The notes: generated by a model not told the origin, from the letters alone. DNA of 32,027 nt from Clostridia bacterium (GCA_030537395.1 JAUNMW010000014.1:1-32027), one strand, 5' to 3'; shown: positions 1-6,136, numbered from the stretch's first letter. Numbers and translations are program-made.

Positions 1-212
1 AGGCCCTCGAATATTTCCGCGCCGTAATGGAACACCGTGGCGGCGGGGTGCAGCGTCAGGGGGCCGAAGGGCTCGATGCGGGCGTCATGCCAGCCGTTTT
101 CGCTGTCCCAGTCCATCACGAACATGTGATCGGTGAAGTACTTGCCAAAGCCCAGCTTGCTCTGGTCGGGCTTTTCCTTGGGGGTCTTGGTCAGGTTCAT
201 TTTGATTTCCAT
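1..212 (-). CDS. ilvE: Branched-chain amino acid aminotransferase, N-terminal part (cut by window edge)
   Basis: Only the first 70 codons are in the window; the gene runs off the left edge. Class IV PLP aminotransferases of this type transfer the amino group between glutamate and the 2-oxo acids of Leu, Ile and Val. The visible N-terminus has the stretches KLGFGKYFTDHMFVMDWD, GWHDARIEP and FHYGAEIFEGL, which are characteristic of the IlvE N-terminal domain. The ATG at 212 is preceded by AAAGGAAG at a sensible distance; an internal Met at codon 5 is the only nearby alternative start. The PLP lysine and C-terminal domain lie outside the window. It is 60 bp downstream of the preceding minus-strand gene, so co-transcription is possible. 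The branched-chain role fits the leucine-linked genes further right, but linkage is not shown. Confidence 0.9.
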   Translation of the reverse strand, partial: MEIKMNLTKTPKEKPDQSKLGFGKYFTDHMFVMDWDSENGWHDARIEPFGPLTLHPAATVFHYGAEIFEG

Positions 213-272
213 GAGGATACTTCCTTTCTTTATGCAAAAATGAATTGGCAACATTTGTGGCATACAAAAGTC

Positions 273-830
273 TTACCGATGAATAAAGTCTTTTTTCTGG
301 TAAGGAATGTCCTGAGGATTCTTTTGAGAGACCAGGGCAACGCTGTCCCTGAGAAAATCATAGATATCTTCTTCCGTATAAGCCATTCGGTCAGGCTCCG
401 CTTGTTCTTCCGGGATTTTTCCAGCGTTAAAATCCGCCGCATATTCCCCGCACCGTTTGATCACTGCAAGCACAGCGGTCAGCTTTTCCAGGTACACAGA
501 ATCAAAAGTGCCGGAGTTTGTGAACGATTCCAGCAGGAAATCGCAGAACCAGGCAAAATCTCCGTCCCAGTTGATATTGCCATTGTCGCACGCCTCATAG
601 CACAGCTTTTCCACCTGCCGCAGCATTTCGCCCTGCAAGGTATCCGCTTGTCCCGATGCTGGGACTTTTGCTTTCCAAATCTCCTTGCATTGATCGAAAT
701 AACGCGCCTGATAGCCGGCGATTCCCATTCTCCGAACGGTATCATACGGATTTTCCCATGGTTCTTTCTCCGCTGCCACGAGCGTTTCTTTCTTGCATTC
801 TTTTTTCTTGAAAAAAGCTGGCAGTTTCAT
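273..830 (-). CDS. Hypothetical protein, 185 aa, acidic, soluble
   Basis: I do not recognise a family. The ATG at 830 is chosen because it follows GGAGAAAGG at good spacing; a longer reading (to 890) would run through the duplicated ligase tail at 860-886 and lacks a ribosome binding site. The protein starts with a short basic stretch (KLPAFFKKKECKKE), then is rich in acidic and aromatic residues with predicted helices, including a Trp/Phe/Cys-rich segment (NINWDGDFAWFCDFLLESF) near residues 90-110. There is no signal peptide, membrane segment or obvious metal motif. It lies 66 bp after the toxin stop and 60 bp before ilvE on the same strand. An immunity-type or accessory protein is possible, but that is a guess from size and acidity only. 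Confidence 0.6.
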   Translation of the reverse strand: MKLPAFFKKKECKKETLVAAEKEPWENPYDTVRRMGIAGYQARYFDQCKEIWKAKVPASGQADTLQGEMLRQVEKLCYEACDNGNINWDGDFAWFCDFLLESFTNSGTFDSVYLEKLTAVLAVIKRCGEYAADFNAGKIPEEQAEPDRMAYTEEDIYDFLRDSVALVSQKNPQDIPYQKKDFIHR

Positions 831-859
831 AGAAACCTTTCTCCAGTGTTTTCCTGGAC

Positions 860-886
860 TTACGCTGTTTCGATGCTGTTGGCTTT
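860..886 (-). repeat. Detached copy of the acyl-CoA ligase 3' end
   Basis: On the minus strand these 27 bases read K-A-N-S-I-E-T-A-stop, the same last eight residues and stop as the ligase fusion gene at 1629-1655. The two copies differ at only 2 of 27 bases, both in third codon positions (AAA/AAG and ACA/ACG). Here the frame is closed immediately upstream by a TGA. It is therefore a vestige of a coding 3' end rather than a random repeat. It lies between the toxin stop and the hypothetical gene. Confidence 0.75.
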
Positions 887-896
887 TCACATTTGA

Positions 897-1199
897 TCAG
901 ATATTTCTACCCTGATACTGCACGGTTACCACATAGACGATCTTTTTCTTTTCATCGATTTTGAAAATGGCGATGTAATGATCAATCAGAAGCTGCTTAT
1001 ATCCGCGCCCAGCGTATTTCCCATCCAGACGGTCCTGATGCGAGGAAGGAAATGTTTCCAGCTTTCTGATGACGCTCCAAATCCTGTCCGTCTGTGCTTT
1101 GGCGTTTTCTGGGGCCATCTTTTCCAAGGCGATATAAGCGTAAATATCCTCTATGTCCCGAAACGCTCTCGGATAGAGCATTACTTCATATCGATCCAT
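897..1199 (-). CDS. RelE/ParE-superfamily toxin, 100 aa
   Basis: The ORF begins at ATG 1199 (MDRYEVMLYPRAFRDIEDIY). Toxins of this superfamily are small basic proteins that cleave mRNA at the ribosome (RelE branch) or poison gyrase (ParE branch). The sequence has the usual layout: an N-terminal strand ending at A-x-R-D-I-x-D-I, an amphipathic helix hairpin with Tyr-Ile, a central P-x-S-x-x-D-R-L-x-G-K-Y element, and C-terminal strands (YVVTVQYQGRN) with basic residues. The pattern Y-x-V-x-L-Y-P-x-A-x-x-D-I is closer to ParE/YoeB-like members, but the exact branch cannot be fixed by eye. It overlaps the antitoxin gene by 14 bp, typical of translational coupling. Longer upstream starts lie inside the antitoxin gene and have no ribosome binding site. 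Confidence 0.85.
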   Translation of the reverse strand: MDRYEVMLYPRAFRDIEDIYAYIALEKMAPENAKAQTDRIWSVIRKLETFPSSHQDRLDGKYAGRGYKQLLIDHYIAIFKIDEKKKIVYVVTVQYQGRNI

Positions 1200-1455
1200 A
1201 GTATTTCTCGTCCAGCACCTTCTTCGCAGCATTCAATGCAATGGGAGCAGCACCTTCCGCCACTTCCTTTTCCGCTTCTTCAATAGCCTGATCGATGCGG
1301 TGGATGCGGGCAAAACGCTCGTACAGCTCCGCGCTCATAACCACCAAATCGCTGTACCCGTTTTTGGTGATGAAAATGGGCTCCTGGTTCTTATGGGCCA
1401 GTTCGGAAATATTGCTGGTGTTCCGCAAATCGCGGATGGGCATAATCATGGGCAT
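1186..1455 (-). CDS. Phd/YefM-family antitoxin, 89 aa
   Basis: The start is ATG 1455, directly after GGAGGTGA with a 5-nt gap; the upstream TTG alternative has no such signal. The N-terminal half is the Phd/YefM DNA-binding fold: PIRDLRNTSNISELAH, then EPIFITKNGYSDLVVMS, the classic beta-hairpin of this family. The C-terminal half is charged and helical (ERFARIHRIDQAIEEAEKE), the part that normally wraps and neutralises the toxin. The protein ends in KYYGSI and overlaps the toxin start. Family members bind their own promoter together with the toxin; repeats around the promoter are consistent with that. Confidence 0.92.
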   Translation of the reverse strand: MPMIMPIRDLRNTSNISELAHKNQEPIFITKNGYSDLVVMSAELYERFARIHRIDQAIEEAEKEVAEGAAPIALNAAKKVLDEKYYGSI

Positions 1456-1480
1456 GATCGTCACCTCCAATTGATTGTGA

Positions 1481-1513
1481 CATGATTATAGCATGATTAT
1501 GCTGCAAAGTAAA
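1481..1513 (-). promoter_or_regulatory. Promoter and probable operator of the toxin-antitoxin pair
   Basis: Read on the minus strand, TTTACT (1508-1513) is followed by a 17-bp spacer and a perfect TATAAT (1485-1490), placing transcription start about 25 bp upstream of the antitoxin ATG. The nonamer CATGATTAT occurs twice on the plus strand, at 1481-1489 and 1492-1500, 11 bp apart (one helical turn), straddling the -10. Its reverse complement occurs again at 1442-1450 in the first codons. This arrangement suits autorepression by a Phd-type antitoxin. Confidence 0.75.
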
Positions 1514-1545
1514 GCGCCTGCCAAAGAAAAGAATGAAATGATTTA

Positions 1546-1612
1546 CCCTTTACGCCTTTCTCGGAGGGGGGCTGGGGGAACCGCTCTTTGGGCACCAAAG
1601 AGCGGTTCCCCC
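1546..1612 (-). repeat. GC-rich hairpin repeat, copy 1
   Basis: A near-perfect hairpin (1574-1612, arms GGGGGAACCGCTCTTT / AAAGAGCGGTTCCCCC) flanked on the left by CCCTTTACGCCTTTCTCGGA and a G-run. It sits 16 bp after the ligase stop codon. A second copy is at 6056-6126 just after leuS. There is no T-tract on either side, so it is not a canonical intrinsic terminator, although it may still act as a transcript 3' end or mRNA stabiliser. Confidence 0.8.
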
Positions 1613-1628
1613 AGAAACACCCAATGCT

Positions 1629-1655
1629 TTACGCCGTTTCGATGCTGTTGGCCTT
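1629..1655 (-). repeat. 3' end of the ligase gene that is duplicated at 860-886
   Basis: The last nine codons of the ligase (K-A-N-S-I-E-T-A-stop). The copy at 860-886 differs only at two synonymous third positions. The 742 bp between the copies hold the toxin-antitoxin genes and the GC-rich hairpin. Confidence 0.75.
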
Positions 1656-4103
1656 TTGCAGTTTCAAAAGCTCCACCGCGTCCTGGCGCATTTTGTATTT
1701 GAGGATCTTGCCCGCGGCGTTGGTGGGGAAAGCGTCCACAAACTGCACGTACCGGGGGGTCTTGTGGCGGGCCATGTGGTCGCGCACAAATTGTTTTAAT
1801 TCGTCCTCGGTCATGGTTTGTCCTTCTTTCAGGATCACCACGGCCATGATTTCTTCGCCGTAGGATTCATCCGGCACGCCAATCACCTGCACGTCGGACA
1901 CCTTGGGATGGGTGTAGATGAATTCCTCGATCTCCTTGGGATAAATATTTTCGCCGCCGCGGATGATCATGTCTTTTAGGCGGCCGGTAATGCGGTAATT
2001 GCCCTCGGGGGTGCGGCAGGCCAGGTCCCCGGTGTGCAGCCAGCCGTCCTTGTCGATGGCCTCCTGGGTGGCGCGGGGCATTTTGTAATAACCCTTCATG
2101 ATGTTGTAGCCCCGGGCCACGAATTCGCCGGTCACGTTGTCCGGCAGTTCCTCGCCCGTTTCCGGGTCCACGATCCTGCATTCGATTTCCGGCATAGCCC
2201 GGCCCACGGTGGCAACGCGCACCTCCAGGGGATCGTCGGTGGAGCTCATGGTGCAGCCGGGGCTGGCTTCCGTCTGGCCATACACGATGGTGATTTCCGT
2301 CATGTGCATTTTGTCCACCACGTCCCGCATGACGCTGATGGGACAGGGGGACCCGGCCATGATGCCGGTGCGCATGTGGGAAAAATCGGTTTTGGGGAAG
2401 TCCGGGTGCTCCAGCATGGCAATGAACATGGTAGGCACCCCGTGGAAAGCCGTGATCTTTTCCTGATGGATGCAGGCCAGGGCGGGCTTGGGGGAAAAGT
2501 AGGGAAGGGGGAACAGGCTGGTCCCGTGGGTCATGGAGGCGGTCATAGCCAGCACCATGCCGAAGCAATGGAACATGGGCACCTGGATCATCATCCGGTC
2601 TGCGGTGGACAAATCCATCCGGTCCCCGATGCACTTGCCGTCGTTGACGATGTTCCGGTGGGTGAGCATGACGCCCTTGGGGAAGCCCGTGGTGCCGGAG
2701 GTGTACTGCATGTTGCATACGTCGTCCGGCTGCACGGCGGCGGCCCGCTGGAGGAGCGCTTCCTTGGGGATTTTCCGGGACCGGGTCAGGAATTCTTCCC
2801 AGGTCAAGCATCCGCGCATGGAAAAGCCCACGGTAACAATGTTGCGCAGGAAGGGCAGGCGCTTGATATGCAGGGGCTCCCCGGGCACGGAGGTGGTCAA
2901 TTCGGGGCACAGCTCCCGGATGATGCCGGCGTAGTCGCTGTCCCGCCAACCTTCCACGAATACCAGGGTGTGGGTGTCGCTCTGGCGCAGCAGGTATTCC
3001 GCCTCATGGATTTTGTAAGCGGTGTTCACCGTCACCAGCACCGCGCCGATCTTCGTGGCGGCCCAGAAGGTGATGTACCATTGGGGCACATTGGTGGCCC
3101 ACACGGCCACCTTGGCCCCCTTGCGAACGCCCATGGCCATCAGGGCCCGGGCGCATTCGTCCACATCGTCCCGGAACTGGGCGTAGGTGCGGGTGTAATC
3201 CAGGGTGGTATAGCGGAAGGCGTACTGATCCGGGAATTCCTCCACCATCCTGTCCAGCAGGGAGGGGAAGGTTTCATCAATCAGGATATCCTTTTTCCAA
3301 ACGTATTTTCCGGTTTTTCGGTTGTTGTCATACAGCTGATGCCGGGGTCGCCGGGGGTCTTTGCCCAGGGAGCGGGCCAGGGCGGCGTAATGGGACAGCA
3401 CCACGTCCGCGTCCCCCAAGGCCCCTTCGCCTGGCTGCCAATCGAAGGAGAAAAAGCCGTCAAAGCTGATGGAGCGCAGAGCGGAGAACACGTCCTTCAA
3501 GGGAAGCTCGCCTTCGCCCAGCAGCTTTTCCCGCGCCTGGCCGTTTTCGATCACGGCGTCGCACAGGTACACATGGCGGATGTAAGCGCCCAAATCGGTA
3601 ACGATTTCCTCCGGCGTTTTTTTCGCCGCCGCGCAGGGCACATTCCAAACCGCGCCCAAATAGTCGGAGGCAAAATCATCCAGCAGCGTTTTCAGCACGC
3701 CCGTATCGGCATAAGGCCCGGCGCTGGGGATCAGCAGGGCCACGCCCGCCCGTTCCGCAATGGGCAGCAGGGGGGCCAGGGCCGCTTCCGCAGACATGGC
3801 AGGCATGGACAGGGGCAGCACCACGAAGGGGCACCGCAGATCATGGGCCAGGGCGATCAGCGCCAGGGCTTCGTCCTCCGTCCAGTTGTCCCCGGCGTTC
3901 AGCGCGGCAATGGAAAGATTATCTTCGTGAAAGGTCCGTACGGTTTCATGCAGCCGGGCTGGGGAGAAGGGCGCGCCGGAACGCTCGAAAATTCCCAGGC
4001 TCTTGGCCGAAATTTCCAGCCCGTCATACTTCATTTCCCGGGCCAGGTTCATGCTTTCTTCCAGGGAAAAAGGCCAGCCGCCGGTGGAAAAGCTCAGCTT
4101 CAT
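1629..4103 (-). CDS. Fusion: sugar-isomerase-like TIM barrel + acyl-CoA ligase (AMP-forming), 824 aa
   Basis: Residues about 1-250 match the xylose isomerase/AP endonuclease 2 TIM-barrel fold (MKLSFSTGGWPFSLEESMN, YDGLEIS, HVYLCDA, GFFSFDWQPG). The usual metal ligands appear largely lost: the family's Glu, Asp and second His positions read as IPSAG, WNVPC and SFDW by eye. Residues about 275-815 are a full ANL-superfamily ligase with YTSGTTGFPKG (467-477), the Y-G-Q-T-E-A motif, GWLHTGDL, the hinge GRLKDMIIRGGENIYP, and the late catalytic Lys in NAAGKILKYK. Such ligases activate a carboxylic acid with ATP and transfer it to CoA; by domain layout it resembles medium/short-chain fatty acyl-CoA ligases, but the substrate cannot be read. 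The start ATG overlaps the LeuA-like gene stop by 4 bp (ATGA), so both belong to one T-box-controlled transcript. The reading frame is open throughout, so the fusion is not an assembly of two frames. Confidence 0.88.
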   Translation of the reverse strand: MKLSFSTGGWPFSLEESMNLAREMKYDGLEISAKSLGIFERSGAPFSPARLHETVRTFHEDNLSIAALNAGDNWTEDEALALIALAHDLRCPFVVLPLSMPAMSAEAALAPLLPIAERAGVALLIPSAGPYADTGVLKTLLDDFASDYLGAVWNVPCAAAKKTPEEIVTDLGAYIRHVYLCDAVIENGQAREKLLGEGELPLKDVFSALRSISFDGFFSFDWQPGEGALGDADVVLSHYAALARSLGKDPRRPRHQLYDNNRKTGKYVWKKDILIDETFPSLLDRMVEEFPDQYAFRYTTLDYTRTYAQFRDDVDECARALMAMGVRKGAKVAVWATNVPQWYITFWAATKIGAVLVTVNTAYKIHEAEYLLRQSDTHTLVFVEGWRDSDYAGIIRELCPELTTSVPGEPLHIKRLPFLRNIVTVGFSMRGCLTWEEFLTRSRKIPKEALLQRAAAVQPDDVCNMQYTSGTTGFPKGVMLTHRNIVNDGKCIGDRMDLSTADRMMIQVPMFHCFGMVLAMTASMTHGTSLFPLPYFSPKPALACIHQEKITAFHGVPTMFIAMLEHPDFPKTDFSHMRTGIMAGSPCPISVMRDVVDKMHMTEITIVYGQTEASPGCTMSSTDDPLEVRVATVGRAMPEIECRIVDPETGEELPDNVTGEFVARGYNIMKGYYKMPRATQEAIDKDGWLHTGDLACRTPEGNYRITGRLKDMIIRGGENIYPKEIEEFIYTHPKVSDVQVIGVPDESYGEEIMAVVILKEGQTMTEDELKQFVRDHMARHKTPRYVQFVDAFPTNAAGKILKYKMRQDAVELLKLQKANSIETA

Positions 4104-5494
4104 ACGGTTTTCTCCTCATAAGCGATTTTATTGAGGGCATTCAGATAGGCCCGGATAGCCGCGCCGATGATGTCCGTGGAAATGCCCTTCCCGGCAAATA
4201 CCTTGCCGCCGTGGCGCAGCTTCACCAGTGCGTCGCCCATGGCCTCCCGGTTCTGGGTGACGGCGGCGATCTGGAAATCATCCATTTCATAGTGCCGGCC
4301 GATGATCTGCTCGATGGCCAGGAACGCGGCGTCGATGGGGCCGTCCCCGGCGCACAGGCCGGACAGGGCCTCGCCCCGCTTGTCCAGGGTCACGTGGGCG
4401 GTGGGCGTGATGGTGTTGCCGCTGTTTACCAGATAATTTTTCAGCCGGTAGGTGGGGGGCACCTGCTGGGCGGCGGACAGCACGATGGCTTCCAGCTCGG
4501 CCCGGTTCAGCTCCCGCCCTCTGCTTTCCCTTTCCACGGCTTCCCGGGCGTGGGCCATATCGTCTTCATCCAGCTCGTATCCCAAGGAACGGATGGCCTG
4601 GGACAGGGCTTCCGCGTTGGCTTCGGCGGCCAGCGCAGGAGCATCCTGCGGCGCGGAGGAAACCACGGGCATCACCTTGCCGGGAGCGGCGGTGAGCAGA
4701 GCGTCCAGTTCGCCCGCGGTACGGTCCACACGGGTGATATCCAGAGGGCATTCCAATTGCAGATCGGCCCCCCGGGCCCGAAGCAGCCGGGCCATCTGGG
4801 CGGCGGACAGGCTGTTTTCATCGTTGTAGGCGGTTTTGATTTCATCAGCCCCCGCCTGCAGCGCGGCCACGGCGCAGGAAATGGCCATGCCCAAATCGTT
4901 GCCGCAGCGGACGGAAAGGATCACGTTTTCCCCGACGGTTTTCCGCGCTTCCTTGACCAGCGCGGCAATTTCCTCCGGCAGGGACAGCCCGGCGGCGTCC
5001 TCTAAAGTGACGCGGTTGGCCCCCGCGCCGATGGCCGCTTTGATGGCGTCCAGCGCATAGGGCAGCTCGGCCCGGGTGATATCGCCGCACACGAATTCCA
5101 CGTCCTCGCACAAGGCCTTGGCGGCGGCTGTCAGCTCCCCGATGCGCTCCAGCGCCTTGGGAGGCTTCAAATGGCATATGTATTCCAGCTGCGCTGCCGT
5201 CAGGGGCATGGTCACGATCAGCCGGGGATGATAAGCCCCTTTCACGGCTTCCCAGGCCCGCTGCACATCCGGAACGGTCAGGCCCGTCTGGCAGGCCAGC
5301 GCGCCGCGCTTGACCGTGCTGCACAGGGAGCGCATCAAAAGCATATCCGCTTCCTGATCCGACAGCTTGGGCATTTCCACGGCGTTCAGGCCCAGATGAT
5401 CCAGTTTCCGGGCGGCCTCCAGCTTCTGCCGGAAGGCGGCGGACCGGGCGGCGGGGGTCAAAAGGGTTTGATCCGAAATACTGATGGGGCGCAT
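4100..5494 (-). CDS. LeuA-like protein with degenerate catalytic site and intact LeuA regulatory domain, 464 aa
   Basis: ATG 5494 follows AAGGAGGATTTCGTTT; longer frames have no ribosome binding site. Residues about 1-300 follow the 2-isopropylmalate synthase/HMGL TIM barrel (KLEAARKLDHLGLNAVEMP, GANRVTLEDAAGL, GNDLGMA, AGADEIKTAYN). Residues about 345-458 match the LeuA dimerisation/allosteric domain (LKNYLVNSGNTITPTAHV, GDGPIDAAFLAIEQI, GKGISTDIIGAAIRAYLNAL). Key catalytic residues of LeuA are missing: the DTTLRDGEQ motif reads DQTLLTPAA (Arg to Leu12, metal-binding Asp to Thr13), and the metal-binding HxH before ND reads R196-C-G198. It is thus unlikely to make isopropylmalate; a regulatory, scaffold or altered-chemistry role is possible. 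It is the first gene after a T-box leader with a leucine-type specifier and overlaps the ligase fusion by 4 bp. Database labels such as alpha-isopropylmalate synthase regulatory domain protein would fit. Confidence 0.85.
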   Translation of the reverse strand: MRPISISDQTLLTPAARSAAFRQKLEAARKLDHLGLNAVEMPKLSDQEADMLLMRSLCSTVKRGALACQTGLTVPDVQRAWEAVKGAYHPRLIVTMPLTAAQLEYICHLKPPKALERIGELTAAAKALCEDVEFVCGDITRAELPYALDAIKAAIGAGANRVTLEDAAGLSLPEEIAALVKEARKTVGENVILSVRCGNDLGMAISCAVAALQAGADEIKTAYNDENSLSAAQMARLLRARGADLQLECPLDITRVDRTAGELDALLTAAPGKVMPVVSSAPQDAPALAAEANAEALSQAIRSLGYELDEDDMAHAREAVERESRGRELNRAELEAIVLSAAQQVPPTYRLKNYLVNSGNTITPTAHVTLDKRGEALSGLCAGDGPIDAAFLAIEQIIGRHYEMDDFQIAAVTQNREAMGDALVKLRHGGKVFAGKGISTDIIGAAIRAYLNALNKIAYEEKTV

Positions 5495-5527
5495 AAACGA
5501 AATCCTCCTTATGATGGCGAATAGAAA

Positions 5528-5661
5528 CAGTGTGGAGTTTGGAGAGTGGAGTGTAGAATTATTCGTGAATGAACCTATCACTCATTATCCGTGGTTATTC
5601 GGCGTTGCGATGGTGATATGGGAAAATAAACTCCACACTCCACGCTTCACACTCCAAACTG
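5528..5661. repeat. Inverted-repeat element with 7-bp units, inside the T-box transcript
   Basis: Left arm 5528-5560 and right arm 5627-5661 are inverted copies with about 85 percent identity, separated by about 66 bp. Each arm is a run of 7-bp units: on the plus strand at 5530-5557 GTGTGGA, GTTTGGA, GAGTGGA, GTGTAGA; on the minus strand in 5659-5632 GTTTGGA, GTGTGAA, GCGTGGA, GTGTGGA. It lies between the T-box terminator and the LeuA-like start, so the readthrough mRNA would carry a long hairpin. No transposase is present. Confidence 0.75.
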
Positions 5662-5697
5662 AAAAAAGTCCCCAAAGCGTTCGTGCGCTTCAGGGAC
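5662..5697 (-). terminator. Attenuator terminator of the T-box leader
   Basis: On the minus strand GTCCC...GGGGAC forms a hairpin (5668-5697) with the inner pair AAGCG/CGCTT, followed directly by six T residues (5662-5667). It lies immediately downstream of the T-box sequence, which is the standard place for the competing terminator. Confidence 0.9.
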
Positions 5698-5926
5698 GAT
5701 AAAGCATTCTCTTTACCGCGGTACCACCCTTGTTACCGTTTTGCGGTCACCTCTGGGGCTCCAGTAAGCCCGGCGTCATGATAACGGGACGATCCGGAAC
5801 GCCTTACTGCGCTGTTCAGGCGTTCAGCTCGGGAGTGAGGCAGCCCATCCTCCGCGCCATTGGCTCGCACCATCCGCCAACTCTCTTGCGCGCGTCCAAG
5901 GAGAACTTAGCTCCGTCAAAGCGATT
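5662..5926 (-). promoter_or_regulatory. T-box riboswitch leader, probably leucine-specific
   Basis: The minus strand carries the T-box core AAGGGTGGTACCGCGG (5731-5716), the Stem I signature AGAGAGTTGGCGGATGGTGC further upstream, and an intrinsic terminator. T-box leaders read the anticodon and charging state of a tRNA; uncharged tRNA favours the antiterminator. In the 3' strand of the specifier loop I read CCTCA just before the lower helix (CTCCCG pairing with CGGAG), so the codon would be CTC (Leu) at 5839-5837, followed by the usual purine. The TGGT in the T-box pairs with ACCA, compatible with tRNA-Leu (discriminator A). The leader controls the LeuA-like gene and the ligase fusion downstream, not leuS, which lies upstream and ends before it. 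The T-box assignment is firm; the specificity is inferred by hand folding. Confidence 0.93.
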
Positions 5927-5932
5927 AAGACT

Positions 5933-5960
5933 ATTTTAGCCGTTTTGCAGTTTTTGTCAA
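5933..5960 (-). promoter_or_regulatory. Promoter of the T-box operon
   Basis: Minus strand TTGACA (5960-5955), 16-bp spacer, TAAAAT (5938-5933). The start of transcription would be near 5926, at the beginning of T-box Stem I. This gives the operon a start independent of leuS. Confidence 0.85.
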
Positions 5961-6055
5961 GGGAAGAAGCGGAGAAAGATTGTTTTTCTATTGTTCTGCC
6001 TACTATTCAGCTATTGTTTTCTATGGCAGGAAAATAAAAAACAATCATACGGTAT
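5961..6055. other. Intergenic stretch, no gene seen
   Basis: AT-rich spacer between the T-box promoter and the hairpin repeat behind leuS. It contains a loose inverted repeat (ATTGTTTTCTATGG / AAAATAAAAAACAAT) but no convincing gene, promoter or T-tract terminator for leuS. Confidence 0.5.
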
Positions 6056-6126
6056 CCCCTTATTGCCTTTCTCGGAAGGGGGTTCGGGGGAAACCGCTCT
6101 TTAGGCTCTAAAGAGCGGTTTCCCCC
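6056..6126 (-). repeat. GC-rich hairpin repeat, copy 2
   Basis: Hairpin 6086-6126 (arms GGGGGAAACCGCTCTTTA / TAAAGAGCGGTTTCCCCC), preceded by CCCCTTATTGCCTTTCTCGGA. It is 10 bp after the leuS stop. Relative to copy 1 (1546-1612) the stem changes are compensated on both arms: an extra A opposite an extra T, and a G-C pair replaced by A-T near the loop. Confidence 0.8.
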
Positions 6127-6136
6127 GGAAAAAACG

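Noticed and set aside
27..896. 289-aa plus-strand open frame across the left end
   Set aside because: It lies antisense to ilvE and the hypothetical gene, which have ribosome binding sites and (for ilvE) clear homology; the translation has no recognisable domain.
1574..1612. Classic intrinsic terminator for the ligase gene
   Set aside because: The hairpin is strong but there is no T-run on either side and it recurs at 6086-6126, so it is listed as a repeat instead.
2034..4121. Long plus-strand open frame (695 codons) opposite the ligase fusion
   Set aside because: Gly/His/Pro-rich mirror translation of a GC-rich gene on the other strand; no motif or ribosome binding site.
5528..5661. CRISPR-like array
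   Set aside because: The 7-bp units are contiguous, without spacers, and the two arms are inverted; no cas gene is present.
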